A stretch of DNA of 64,000 nucleotides from Thiodiazotropha sp037384445 (GTDB lineage: Bacteria; Pseudomonadota; Gammaproteobacteria; Chromatiales; Chromatiaceae): assembly GCA_037384445.1 (NCBI GenBank), contig JARRNY010000024.1, positions 1 through 64,000 of the forward strand, read 5' to 3'. The position numbers and the translations under genes are program-made. Positions 43,647 to 52,269 of the stretch are shown here, one piece after another. The notes beneath the pieces were generated by a model. That model was not told where the DNA came from, did no database searches, and saw only the letters and a list, made by a program, of their open reading frames with translations. Each line of letters begins with the position of its first letter. The stretch's first letter is position 1.

Positions 43647-44828
43647 CTAATTCCGGCCACGCATTCGCGCGATGCTCTCCGCCGGCCAGTTGTCGGCCGT
43701 CAGTTTTTTCGAATTGCGCATGTTGCGGAATACCAAAGGTGCCGTGCCGGGTTCTGTTTGAGTGGCGTTATCCGTCTCTTCCACCAGTCTAACGATCTGC
43801 TCATGATGCGGGGATTTGCTGCAGACAGGATCGGCGTTGGCGGCGTCACCGGTCAACAGGTAGGCCTGGCAGCGGCAGCCGCCGAAGTCTTTCTCTTTCT
43901 CGTCGCAGTTGCGGCAGGGTTCTTTCATCCAGCCGTAGCCACGGAATTTGTTGAAGTCGTTCGACTCGTTCCAGATCCAATCGACGCTGTGGTCGCGCAC
44001 ATTGGGAAAAGTCAGTCCGGGCAGTTCGCTGGCGGCATGGCAGGGCAGGGCGGTACCGTCTGGAGCGATGGTGAGGAAAACCGCACCCCAACCGTTCATG
44101 CAGGCTTTCGGGCGTTCTTCGTGGTAATCGGGGACGACATAGAAGATGCGCATCTTGCCTTTGTACTTCTCCTGGTAGCGATGCGCCACCACTTCAGCGG
44201 CTTCCACTTGCGCACGCGTCGGCAACAGTTGTTCCCGATTGTGCAGGGCCCAGCCGTAGTACTGGGTAGTGGCCAACTCCACGTAGTCAGCCTCCAGTGC
44301 ATGGGCCATTTCAAGAATCTGTTCCACCTGGTCTTCGTTGTGGCGGTGAAGTACGAAGCAGAGCACCATCGGATAGTCGTACTTCTTTACCAGCCGCGCC
44401 ATTTCCAGTTTGTGCTGGAAAGAGTTATTGCCGGCAATGAAGTCATTGAGCTCTTCACTGCTGGCTTGGAAACTGACCTGAATATGATCCAGCCCGGCCT
44501 CTTTGAAGGCCTTGATGCGCTGCTCGTCCATGCCGACACCGGAGGTGAGCAGGTTGGTGTAGTAACCCAGTTTATGGGCTTCAGCGATTAGGATTTCCAG
44601 ATCCTTACGTACCAGCGCCTCGCCGCCCGAGAAGCCGAGCTGAACTGCCCCCATGGCGCGCGCCTCACGAAACACGCGTATCCACTCTTCGGTGGAAAGC
44701 TCGTCTTTATAGCGCGCGATATCGAGCGGGTTGGAGCAGTAGGGACACTGCAAGGGGCATTTATACGTCAGCTCCGCCAGCAGCCAAAGTGGCTTAGGCG
44801 GGCTTGTGTCGGAGCCATTGGTTGTCAT
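43647..44828 (-). CDS. pqqE: PqqE, radical SAM PQQ synthesis protein
   Basis: About 393 residues from ATG 44828 (35-base overlap with pqqD). The radical SAM cluster CPLQCPYC is near residue 24, and the C-terminal SPASM-type cysteines include CMNGWG, PCRNCDEKEKDFGGCRCQ and CSKSP. It cross-links the Glu and Tyr of PqqA, the first step of PQQ synthesis. An upstream ATG-like start at 44873 is less likely because MTTNG followed by KPLWLLAELTYKCP matches known PqqE starts. Confidence 0.94.
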   Translation of the reverse strand: MTTNGSDTSPPKPLWLLAELTYKCPLQCPYCSNPLDIARYKDELSTEEWIRVFREARAMGAVQLGFSGGEALVRKDLEILIAEAHKLGYYTNLLTSGVGMDEQRIKAFKEAGLDHIQVSFQASSEELNDFIAGNNSFQHKLEMARLVKKYDYPMVLCFVLHRHNEDQVEQILEMAHALEADYVELATTQYYGWALHNREQLLPTRAQVEAAEVVAHRYQEKYKGKMRIFYVVPDYHEERPKACMNGWGAVFLTIAPDGTALPCHAASELPGLTFPNVRDHSVDWIWNESNDFNKFRGYGWMKEPCRNCDEKEKDFGGCRCQAYLLTGDAANADPVCSKSPHHEQIVRLVEETDNATQTEPGTAPLVFRNMRNSKKLTADNWPAESIARMRGRN

Positions 44829-45078
44829 AAGCGGTATCCAGAAATTGGTAGACGTCGGACTCCAGATCTGCATCGGGGAAGGCCGTTTTCAGCTTGTCTA
44901 TGATGGTCGTTACATTGCTCTCACCATCGCAGCGTTTAAGGATCTCGCCGGCAGCCGGATTGAGTTTCACCATACCTTCGGGGTAGAGAATCACATGGCA
45001 CCCTTGTGCCTCCTCCCACTGCAGTCGAAACGTGGGTGCCATCTGCGGAATATCTTCGGCATTAAAATGGGCGCTCAT
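44794..45078 (-). CDS. pqqD: PqqD, PqqA-binding chaperone
   Basis: A 94-residue protein with the PqqD signature (APTFRLQWEEAQGCHVILYPEGMVKLN followed by AAGEILKRCDG and a C-terminal helix with VYQFLDTA). It presents the PqqA precursor to PqqE. Three-base gap to pqqC and overlap with pqqE. Confidence 0.93.
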   Translation of the reverse strand: MSAHFNAEDIPQMAPTFRLQWEEAQGCHVILYPEGMVKLNPAAGEILKRCDGESNVTTIIDKLKTAFPDADLESDVYQFLDTAYDNQWLRHKPA

Positions 45079-45081
45079 GGT

Positions 45082-45819
45082 TCAATCCGCGACGTTGTGA
45101 TAGGGCGGTTTGTTATCCACATAGGCCAGCCACATGCAATCGAGCATGGTCCAAAGAATATCGAGCTTGAACTGCAGCACCTCGAGCATCTTCTCCTGCT
45201 GTTCGCGCGTCTTGTAGTAGTCAAGGGTAATCGCCAATCCATGTTGGACGTCCCTTCTCGCTTCGGTCAGACGTTTGCGGAAGTAGTGGTAACCGCGCTC
45301 ATCGATCCAGGGATAGTACTCCGGCCAGTTATCGAGTCGCTTCTGGTGAATGGTCGGTGCGAACAGTTCGGTCAACGATGAACTTGCCGCTATCTCCCAG
45401 GGTTGTTGACGGGCAAAATTGACATAAGCGTCGATGGCGAATTTCACGCCGGGCAACAAATGCTTGTGAGTCAGCAAATCTTCTCGTGGCAGGCCCACTG
45501 CCTCACCCAACAGCAACCACGCCTCGATGCCGCCTTCGTCGCCCTCGGTGCCATCGTGATCGATGATCCGCTGCACCCAGTGGCGGCGTACATCGCGATC
45601 GGTACAGTTGGCCATGATGGCCGCGTCTTTCACTGGGATCATGACCTGGTAGTAGAAGCGGTTGGCCACCCAGCCTTGTATGGCCTTTTTATCCAGCTTG
45701 CCGCTGTTCATCAGCAGGTGGAACTCATGATGAATGTGGTAGTACTTCTCTTTATCCAGAAGCTTTTGTTCGAACTCTTCTTTGCTCCAAGGTGCGCCGA
45801 TTTCTAATGGAGTGCCCAT
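45082..45819 (-). CDS. pqqC: PqqC, pyrroloquinoline quinone synthase
   Basis: A 245-residue all-helical cofactorless oxidase that makes the final ring closure and oxidation of PQQ. Typical segments are YYHIHHEFHLLMNSG, GWVANRFYYQ, IIDHDGTEGDEGGIEAWL and FARQQPWEIAASSSLTELFAP. Encoded between pqqB and pqqD. Confidence 0.95.
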   Translation of the reverse strand: MGTPLEIGAPWSKEEFEQKLLDKEKYYHIHHEFHLLMNSGKLDKKAIQGWVANRFYYQVMIPVKDAAIMANCTDRDVRRHWVQRIIDHDGTEGDEGGIEAWLLLGEAVGLPREDLLTHKHLLPGVKFAIDAYVNFARQQPWEIAASSSLTELFAPTIHQKRLDNWPEYYPWIDERGYHYFRKRLTEARRDVQHGLAITLDYYKTREQQEKMLEVLQFKLDILWTMLDCMWLAYVDNKPPYHNVAD

Positions 45820-45837
45820 GATTGATTTCTCCTGCCG

Positions 45838-46752
45838 CTAAATTTCGATCTCCATGCCGTCGTGAGAGACCTCGATGCCGGCTTCATTGAGCGCCAGACG
45901 TTCGGGGGAATCCTCCACCAGGATGGGGTTCGTATTGTTGATGTGGATGAGTATTTTTCGCGGTTTGCTCAGGCCGCTGAGAATCTCAACGATGCCGCCT
46001 TTACCCGATTGGTCGAGATGGCCCATCTCAATGCCATGCTTGTCGCTGATGCCGGCGTTTATCATTTCGTTATCCGTCCATAGGGTGCCATCCACCAGCA
46101 GGCAGTCGGCATTTTCCATGTAGGGGATAATGTGAGGTTCCAGGGCGCCAAGGCCTGGAGCATAGAAAAGGTTCTTACCGCTTTCGAGATTTTCCACCCG
46201 GACCCCGATGTTGTCGCCAGCTACCGTGTTGTGTCGATGCGGCGAATAGGGAGGAGCCTCGCTCTTTAAAGGCACTGCGGTGAAGCGTAGTCCTTCGATC
46301 CCCGGGATGGTGAAAGTGGATTCGTCGGTCAGTACCTCATGCCAGTTGACGCCTCTGAAGTGGCCGAGAATATTGAATATGGGATAACCACTGGTGAGGT
46401 CTTCCTGAACCGCACGCGTGCAGTAGACATCCCAAGGCAAGGTGTGTTCGCGAAGTAACAGCAGCCCTGTGGTGTGGTCGATCTGCGCATCAACCAACAG
46501 CACAGCGCGAATGGCGGTATCGCGAATGGACCGGCCCGGCTGCAGCGTTGGGAAAGCGGCCAGTTGTTCACGGATGTCTGGGGATGCATTGAACAGTACC
46601 CAGTCCTCACCGTTCGCACTGAGGGTTATCGATGATTGGGTTCGGGCAGTTGCCTTGATGGTGCCTGCGCGCACGCCCTGACAGTTTGGACAGTTACAAT
46701 TCCACTGCGGGAAGCCCCCTCCGGCCCCGGAACCCAATATATGTATGAGCAT
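45838..46752 (-). CDS. pqqB: PqqB, metallo-hydrolase/hydroxylase of PQQ synthesis
   Basis: A 304-residue MBL-fold protein: HILGSGAGGGFPQWNCNCPNCQG at the start (the cysteine pair of PqqB), the modified metal site DAQIDHTTGLLLLREH, and LVDGTLW, GHLDQSGK. It acts on the cross-linked tyrosine of the PqqA-derived intermediate. It follows pqqA across two hairpins. Confidence 0.95.
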   Translation of the reverse strand: MLIHILGSGAGGGFPQWNCNCPNCQGVRAGTIKATARTQSSITLSANGEDWVLFNASPDIREQLAAFPTLQPGRSIRDTAIRAVLLVDAQIDHTTGLLLLREHTLPWDVYCTRAVQEDLTSGYPIFNILGHFRGVNWHEVLTDESTFTIPGIEGLRFTAVPLKSEAPPYSPHRHNTVAGDNIGVRVENLESGKNLFYAPGLGALEPHIIPYMENADCLLVDGTLWTDNEMINAGISDKHGIEMGHLDQSGKGGIVEILSGLSKPRKILIHINNTNPILVEDSPERLALNEAGIEVSHDGMEIEI

Positions 46753-46782
46753 GATGGTTGATTGGTTGTTTAATTATTATTA

Positions 46783-46815
46783 CTAACCAGGACTCAAATA
46801 TCGGGTCCTGGTTAG
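46783..46815 (-). other. Second hairpin of the pqqA-pqqB spacer
   Basis: CTAACCAGGAC (46783-46793) pairs perfectly with GTCCTGGTTAG (46805-46815) over an 11-base loop; on the pqq strand it is followed by an AT-rich stretch. With the adjacent hairpin it probably limits readthrough from pqqA or protects its message. Confidence 0.6.
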
Positions 46816-46820
46816 TTTGG

Positions 46821-46851
46821 CTGGAACCACCCGGTAGACAGGTGGTTCCAG
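46821..46851 (-). other. First hairpin of the pqqA-pqqB spacer
   Basis: CTGGAACCACC (46821-46831) and GGTGGTTCCAG (46841-46851) form an 11-pair stem with a 9-base loop, 13 bases after the pqqA stop. A stem-loop here is common in pqq operons and lets pqqA be made in excess. Confidence 0.65.
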
Positions 46852-46863
46852 TTTGCACTACGG

Positions 46864-46938
46864 CTAACGGTTATTGATGTAGAGATTGATCTCGAAACCG
46901 AAACGCAGATCCTGATAGGTAGGGGTAGACCATTTCAT
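46864..46938 (-). CDS. pqqA: PqqA, PQQ precursor peptide
   Basis: A 24-residue peptide from ATG 46938 with a GAGGAG ribosome site. It begins MKWSTPTY and has the conserved Glu16 and Tyr20 separated by three residues (EINLY) that are joined to make PQQ. Too short for ordinary gene finders. First gene of pqqABCDE. Confidence 0.95.
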   Translation of the reverse strand: MKWSTPTYQDLRFGFEINLYINNR

Positions 46939-47034
46939 GTGTTAACTCTCCTCAATATCTCACTTTGGATGTTGAATGTTTTTTGAGCTTTACCGTTTGC
47001 ATGTCATACATGCCTTTCCGGTCAACTATCCTTT

Positions 47035-47049
47035 GCAACATGCGTGCCT
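47035..47049 (-). promoter_or_regulatory. Sigma-54-like promoter for pqqA
   Basis: Minus strand reads AGGCAC-GCATG-TTGC then A: one departure (first T), correct GG-N10-GC spacing. Expected start near 47024, about 85 bases before pqqA. Confidence 0.6.
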
Positions 47050-47161
47050 TAACTTGCCAAAAGGATTCGGATTCGGGAATTTCACCCTGGATAGCCGCTC
47101 AAGAGTCATATTGGCAGAAAACGGTTAGGAAATTTTCCTTAGGAATCGGCCAGGATGAGGC

Positions 47162-47199
47162 AAGTGTCACTCTCCCGGTGTTTCAGAATAGTGACACTT
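47162..47199. promoter_or_regulatory. AAGTGTCACT...AGTGACACTT inverted repeat
   Basis: Two perfect 10-base arms (47162-47171 and 47190-47199) about 115-150 bases upstream of the pqqA -24 element, a typical distance for a sigma-54 activator site. The arms contain the GTGTCAC heptamer seen at 42505-42522. Confidence 0.5.
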
Positions 47200-47274
47200 C
47201 CCTACAGAATGTGGGGAATAAAAAAGTGCGGCAGGCGCCGCACACAATGGAGAAAATGAAAACGAACTCGAGTC

Positions 47275-48084
47275 TCACTCAAAAACAAGTATCTCGCCCT
47301 TACCGTCACAGCTGAGATCACCCAGCCAACGATGTACCCGGGTGCCCCGCGCTGACAAAGCGGAAAAGGCTGGATCGTCAAAACTGTTTGTCAGCAAAGA
47401 GAGAAAGCTGAGGTGATGCAGGCCGTTATCGTTAAAGGTAACCGGCAGTGATGCCGGTTGACTGGTCAGGAGCAGGCTGCCGCGACGCATGGAGTGTCCG
47501 GTCTGGTCACCGGTTGTACCCAGCACTACCAGGGTTCCCGCCACCATGCGCGAGGCGCAATAGTCACCGCAATCTCCGCCGATCAGGATAGTGCCGCGCC
47601 GTTGCAGATCACCGGCCCGGTCTCCCGCATTGCCTTTAACCAGGATGGTGCCGCCACGCATACCCTGACGCTCACCCGTCGTTGCACCGCCAACAAAGTC
47701 ACCGGCATTGCCGTCGATGGTCAAGCGACCGCCCGACATCGCGCAGCCGGCGGCATGGCCCGCATTACCGCTGATCTGAATGCTACCGCTACGCATGCCG
47801 ATACCGAGGTAGGCGCCGGCATTGCCTTCGACACTCATCGTGCCGCCGTTCAGGTTGGCACCGATGCGGTCGAGTCGGTCGCTGTCGGATTGGATCACCA
47901 TCTCGTCGGCCAACTCGCCGTTGACATCGAAGAGCTCGCCACATGCGATCTGCTCGTTGCCTACCCAGAGTGGGATTCGGGCAATCTCATGCACCCCTTT
48001 CCCGGCAAGTACCTGTGGGGTGAAAGGACTCATATCGATGCGCTGGCAAACAGCTTCGCGCAGTCGCAAGGTCAGCCTCTTCAT
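47275..48084 (-). CDS. fhcC: FhcC, formyltransferase/hydrolase complex subunit C
   Basis: A 269-residue beta-helix protein with repeated GxxGxxxG turns (GNAGAYLGIGMRSGSIQISGNAGHAAG and following), as in formylmethanofuran dehydrogenase subunit C. It is a structural part of the Fhc complex that converts formyl-H4MPT to formate. Overlaps fhcD by four bases. Confidence 0.93.
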   Translation of the reverse strand: MKRLTLRLREAVCQRIDMSPFTPQVLAGKGVHEIARIPLWVGNEQIACGELFDVNGELADEMVIQSDSDRLDRIGANLNGGTMSVEGNAGAYLGIGMRSGSIQISGNAGHAAGCAMSGGRLTIDGNAGDFVGGATTGERQGMRGGTILVKGNAGDRAGDLQRRGTILIGGDCGDYCASRMVAGTLVVLGTTGDQTGHSMRRGSLLLTSQPASLPVTFNDNGLHHLSFLSLLTNSFDDPAFSALSARGTRVHRWLGDLSCDGKGEILVFE

Positions 48085-48977
48085 GCCATCACCTCCCGCA
48101 GGTGGAAGTGAAACTGGCCGAGCTTGCCGCCATAGTTACCGGCGGAAATACGTTTGATACCGGCCGCGGCGCCCAACTCACAGACTGCGTTGATACCGGT
48201 GCGGGTGGCCAGGCGGACATCATCGTCGCTCAACCCGTTGATGACGATCTCCATCACCGAGCCGATATCTGCATCGAGCTTCGATTTCACCAGCCCCCGC
48301 AACGTGGGACAGTAGGCATCATTCGTGGAGGCCATCAGGGCCTTGTATTTGGAACCCACCTTGGAGCCGGAACGTACAATCCCTCCAGGGAAGGGCATGA
48401 TGACATTGGGTAGTTTCTGCATCGCCTCAATCGCATGTTCACAGGCGTTCAACGCCTGCGCTTGGGATTCGGCCAGGACCAGGAAGTTGCCGCCGCCGAC
48501 AGCAGGAACCCGCGCCACTGTCTCTTCGCAGAGGAACTCACCGTCCATCACCGGTACCCGCCAGTAGCGGGTGCCATCGATCTGTTTGGAGAGCTGGTAA
48601 CCGTCGCCGAAGAAGCGCAGGTTTTTGCCCAGCGGGATCTGCTTTTCACCCTGCATACCGGCGAAGATGGCAGTGGTTGGGCAGGTCAGTATGCATTGCC
48701 CGACCCGGTTCTCCAGCTGCTTGGCCAGCGCTTTGCCCGACATGCCGAACAACAGAACGCTGACACCGGGACGGCCGTCCGGTGTCTGCTCAGGGGTCAA
48801 CTCGGTCTCGATACCGGCTTCCACGCCGCAACCGATGACCGAGGTGGCGAAGCCGGTCATGGTCTCACCCGCAATATGCGCCCAGCGGGGATTGATCGCA
48901 GTGATGATGACGCGGGTGGCGCTCATGCCGAAGGCCTCGGCGAAGGTCTCCTCGATTTCCGTCCCGTTGATGATCAT
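48081..48977 (-). CDS. fhcD: FhcD, formylmethanofuran:H4MPT formyltransferase
   Basis: A 298-residue Ftr-family protein (EETFAEAFGMSATRVIITA, CPTTAIFAG, FPGGIVRSGSKVGSKY). It moves the formyl group from H4MPT to the methanofuran-type cofactor. Four-base overlaps with fhcA and fhcC show tight coupling. Confidence 0.95.
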   Translation of the reverse strand: MIINGTEIEETFAEAFGMSATRVIITAINPRWAHIAGETMTGFATSVIGCGVEAGIETELTPEQTPDGRPGVSVLLFGMSGKALAKQLENRVGQCILTCPTTAIFAGMQGEKQIPLGKNLRFFGDGYQLSKQIDGTRYWRVPVMDGEFLCEETVARVPAVGGGNFLVLAESQAQALNACEHAIEAMQKLPNVIMPFPGGIVRSGSKVGSKYKALMASTNDAYCPTLRGLVKSKLDADIGSVMEIVINGLSDDDVRLATRTGINAVCELGAAAGIKRISAGNYGGKLGQFHFHLREVMA

Positions 48978-50641
48978 GCGCGACTCCCCGAGCAGGGGTG
49001 AACGTTGACCTGGCTACCGATGCCCTCCGCCATTTCATCATCGGAGATGACGAAGTTGCGTACCCCGATGCTGTGATAGCGTTCGAACCAGCGTCCGATC
49101 ACCTTCTCGATGCCTGGGTCGTACTCAGGCCGAACCACCTGGGTAGAACCTTTGACCGGTCGGGTGATGTGCCCCTCTTCGACCACGACTTCACCTCCTT
49201 TAAAGACCAGCATGGGTCGTTCAAACATCTTTTCCGCATTTTCGTGCGTATGGTAGACGGTAATGTCGGCCCGAGCGCCTGGCGCCAAGTGGCCCCGGTC
49301 TGACATGCCCAGGATCTTTGCCGGCGCAGCGCGGGTCATGATGGCGATCTCATACAGGGAGTACTCCCGCTCGAGACTGGCCAGGTGAGTGGCCGCAGCG
49401 GCGTCCGGATTGATCTGCGCCAGCAGATCGTTGCGGAAGCCGCGGTCCATCAGCAGCCGGATCAGATGAGGGTAGCTGGTGAAAGGCGCCCCGTTGGGAT
49501 GGTCGGTGGTGAGAAAAATACGCCAGGGATCCTCCACCATCAGGAACAGTTCAAGGCCGATGGCCCACTGCAGGGCGTTGACGAAGTTCTGGTCGCGATA
49601 GCGGAAGGGCACAACGCCGCAACCGGCGTCGCACTCGATATCCATGCAGGTCCACTTGTGGGGGTGTGCATGCCCGTGGTTGGCGTGTTGCGCCATGGTG
49701 TCGCCGGAGACGGTGACCGTCTGGCCGAACATCACCTGACCCACATCGATTGAGATATTGCTGCGCCGGTTGACCGCTTCGGCGATCTGCGCTGCCGAGG
49801 AGGAGAACTTTCTATCGCCCTCCTTGCCGTAGCTGTGGAACTGAATATGGGTCAGGTGGATCGGCAGCCCTTCGGCAGCGTCCATGGTGGCCAGGGTGGA
49901 GAGATAGTTGCCCGGCACTCCCAAATTGCTGGCGTGAATATGCAGCGGGTGGGGTACCTGCAACTCATGCAAGGCGCGGCTCAGGGTACGCACGATGTCC
50001 CGTGGCGTGATCTGGTAGTGAGGATGGCCAGCGTCCACATCCAGCGCCCTCTGGTTGAACTTGAAGGCACTGATGCCGCCGGGATTGACCACCTTGATAC
50101 CGATGCACTGCGAGGCGCGCAGGGTCCAGGCCACATAGTCATTGATGGTCTGCTGCTCGGCTCCCTCGGCCATCAGCTGCAGGAAGAGCTCGTCGCTGCC
50201 GAGCATGGCGTAGCCGCCGGTGTCGATCATCGGCGTATCGGCCATCTCCATGTGCGCCTGGCGGGCGTTGACCGGCAACACTGCGGGTTCGAAGCAACTG
50301 GTATAGCCCATCTCCGCGTAGCGGTAGCCTGCCGCCAGCGTGGAGGGCGCGGCATGCCCGCCGCCGGAGCGGGTGAGATCGGTACGCTCGCGGATCAGCG
50401 AGCGCTGATCCTCCGGAAGCATGGTGCGGGCGATGTTGACCTTGCCGCCACCGATGTGGGTATGCATGTCGATGGCGCCGGCCATGATGACCTTGCCATC
50501 CAGCGCATAGGTGTGATGGATGGTTTCGCTATCGGTAGGCGTGTCGACAATGAGGCCGTCGCGGATGTAGATGTCCCTGATTTCGCCATTGATGGCGTTG
50601 GCGGGATCGTAGAGCTTGCCGCCGGTGAGTTTGATCAGCAT
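48974..50641 (-). CDS. fhcA: FhcA, formyl hydrolase subunit
   Basis: A 555-residue amidohydrolase-fold protein with metal site IDMHTHIGGG, further histidines (HIHASNLG, HLTHIQFHSYG) and DITVYHTHENAEK at the C-terminus. It hydrolyses the formyl-cofactor to formate. Overlaps fhcB by seven bases and fhcD by four. Confidence 0.95.
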   Translation of the reverse strand: MLIKLTGGKLYDPANAINGEIRDIYIRDGLIVDTPTDSETIHHTYALDGKVIMAGAIDMHTHIGGGKVNIARTMLPEDQRSLIRERTDLTRSGGGHAAPSTLAAGYRYAEMGYTSCFEPAVLPVNARQAHMEMADTPMIDTGGYAMLGSDELFLQLMAEGAEQQTINDYVAWTLRASQCIGIKVVNPGGISAFKFNQRALDVDAGHPHYQITPRDIVRTLSRALHELQVPHPLHIHASNLGVPGNYLSTLATMDAAEGLPIHLTHIQFHSYGKEGDRKFSSSAAQIAEAVNRRSNISIDVGQVMFGQTVTVSGDTMAQHANHGHAHPHKWTCMDIECDAGCGVVPFRYRDQNFVNALQWAIGLELFLMVEDPWRIFLTTDHPNGAPFTSYPHLIRLLMDRGFRNDLLAQINPDAAAATHLASLEREYSLYEIAIMTRAAPAKILGMSDRGHLAPGARADITVYHTHENAEKMFERPMLVFKGGEVVVEEGHITRPVKGSTQVVRPEYDPGIEKVIGRWFERYHSIGVRNFVISDDEMAEGIGSQVNVHPCSGSRA

Positions 50642-51945
50642 GCGGAGGCCTTTTCAGTATTGGCGGTGAAAGCTTTAACTCCTGCGTGGAGCCGGTTCAC
50701 GATACGACTGACCGGTGACAGGCCAATATCTCTCAACTGTCCCAGTGGCAAGGGACAGACCCCTTCACTGCGATACCAGTGCCCTGGATGGTCGACCCCC
50801 GGTACGCCGACGGGAATAAACACCTCGGGTGGCTTATCGAAAACCATGCCGGCATGACCGAGCACGATGGTGGGTGTGCTGCTGGGAGGCGGCACGGCGT
50901 TGGCCGAGAGAGACGAGACCCAGAGCAGCAGGTCGCTCTCGCCACGCGCGGTCAGATCCTGCCAACGGTTGAGCACGGAATCGTGTTCCGGATAGCCGCG
51001 TTGCAGCCGGCTGCGCAGAGGATACCCAAGTTGCCAGGTACAGACTTGATTGCAGGTGATGTCAGCCTGACTGCCGGCAAGGGGTAGGGCGCCGCTGCGG
51101 GTCTTCTCGTTCAGCATCTTCACCAGTTCCGCCAGCCCGAGAATGGTCAGATCGGCATGGGTCATGTCGAGCTCTGCGGCACTCCAGCTGACGACACTGT
51201 AGCTGGCAGACTTCAGTTGCTCGGCCAGCGTTGCCAGCGCCTCTCCCTGGGCGTGTCGCTCTGTCTGCACCGGACGTCCGGCGACCAGACCGCGCAGCAG
51301 TGCGACGGCATCCGGTATGGCCTCGATCTCGAGCTCTATCACTGTGGGTTGCAAGCGCGCCAGTTCAGCGGGGAGATCGTCAGGCTTCCACGGACCCAGC
51401 AGTACCAGCTTGCGCTCATCGACGCCACTGAAGAGGCTCTCCTGGGGCTGCAGTACCCGTTCAAGCAGACGAGGAAAAAGCTCAAGCATCCGAGCGCCCA
51501 CCAGCAGAATCAGATCGGCTCGGTTACGCACCTCAGTGAAGGTGGTGGCAAACCAGCCGTTGTCCTGCATCACGCGAATGTTGCGGAACATGGCATCGCC
51601 GTTGAGGTGATCGAGGGATGCACCGCAGTCGTCGGCCAGGTCAAGCAGACTGCGCATGCCATTGACATCCGTCGCCAGACCGGCAAAAAGGGGAGAGCGT
51701 GCAGTCTGCAAAAGCTCTGCGCCTCGGGCCAGCGCCTCATCCAGTGAAGCGGGAACACCCTCGATCATGGGGCGCGAATCGGTCTGACTGAAGGCGTCAG
51801 CGAAAAAACGCCGGGCCAAATCACAGCCGTTTTCCAGCTTGACAAGGGAGCCGTCACTCACCGCTATTTTCAGATCGTCGCAACTCAATCCGCAGCCGGG
51901 ACAGGTTACCGCACTCGTCGTCTGTTCGATCTCGTTGTTCCACAT
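50635..51945 (-). CDS. fhcB: FhcB, formylmethanofuran dehydrogenase subunit B homologue
   Basis: A 436-residue member of the molybdopterin oxidoreductase family related to FwdB/FmdB. An N-terminal cysteine group (CPGCGLSCDD) is retained, but the bacterial Fhc complex is known to act as a hydrolase, not a redox enzyme, so this subunit is probably structural. It is first in fhcBADC and has a sigma-54-like element 60-75 bases upstream. Confidence 0.92.
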   Translation of the reverse strand: MWNNEIEQTTSAVTCPGCGLSCDDLKIAVSDGSLVKLENGCDLARRFFADAFSQTDSRPMIEGVPASLDEALARGAELLQTARSPLFAGLATDVNGMRSLLDLADDCGASLDHLNGDAMFRNIRVMQDNGWFATTFTEVRNRADLILLVGARMLELFPRLLERVLQPQESLFSGVDERKLVLLGPWKPDDLPAELARLQPTVIELEIEAIPDAVALLRGLVAGRPVQTERHAQGEALATLAEQLKSASYSVVSWSAAELDMTHADLTILGLAELVKMLNEKTRSGALPLAGSQADITCNQVCTWQLGYPLRSRLQRGYPEHDSVLNRWQDLTARGESDLLLWVSSLSANAVPPPSSTPTIVLGHAGMVFDKPPEVFIPVGVPGVDHPGHWYRSEGVCPLPLGQLRDIGLSPVSRIVNRLHAGVKAFTANTEKASAC

Positions 51946-52005
51946 CTGCTGCTACTGCCTGCCTTATTGGTTGTTGATTTGATGTTGTCGATCCCAGTGT
52001 AGTTT

Positions 52006-52020
52006 GCAGAAAGCATGCCA
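52006..52020 (-). promoter_or_regulatory. Sigma-54-like promoter for fhcBADC
   Basis: Minus strand reads TGGCAT-GCTTT-CTGC then A: one departure in each half, correct spacing. Expected start near 51995. Confidence 0.5.
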
Positions 52021-52142
52021 CCCTGAATATCTTGCCTGCTGAAGGTAGATGAGCTAACCCTTGTATCCAGTAGGAGCAGGATAACTGCTGCAAATCTCTG
52101 ATCACGGATCGCTCAAACTGACTGTTAACTCCTGGGGCAGGC

Positions 52143-52153
52143 TGTGTGACACA
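52143..52153. promoter_or_regulatory. TGTGTGACACA palindrome in the fhcB/mptG divergent spacer
   Basis: A perfect 5-1-5 palindrome containing the GTGACAC heptamer. It lies 120 bases from the fhc -24 element and 65 from that of the mptG operon, so one site could serve both. The 324-base spacer holds nothing else recognised. Confidence 0.4.
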
Positions 52154-52215
52154 TTGGTTCACGTCAGGTGCATCGACTGGATACTACTCAGCGCAACAGT
52201 GGGGTTAAGAGTATC

Positions 52216-52230
52216 AGGCATGCAAATTGC
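52216..52230 (+). promoter_or_regulatory. Sigma-54-like promoter for the mptG-mtdB-mch-fae genes
   Basis: AGGCAT-GCAAA-TTGC then A: two departures in the -24 half, exact -12, correct spacing; expected start near 52242, 28 bases before the first gene. Confidence 0.5.
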
Positions 52231-52269
52231 AGACTGAGAAAATGATAATGAGAAAGGATATGAAACCGT

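Noticed and set aside
46965..47315. 116-codon plus-strand frame upstream of fhcC end
   Set aside because: Overlaps the pqqA promoter region and the end of fhcC, with no coding signature.
49835..50857. A 340-codon plus-strand frame opposite fhcA/fhcB
   Set aside because: Antisense to two certain genes; repetitive Gly/Val/Asp wording is typical of shadow frames.
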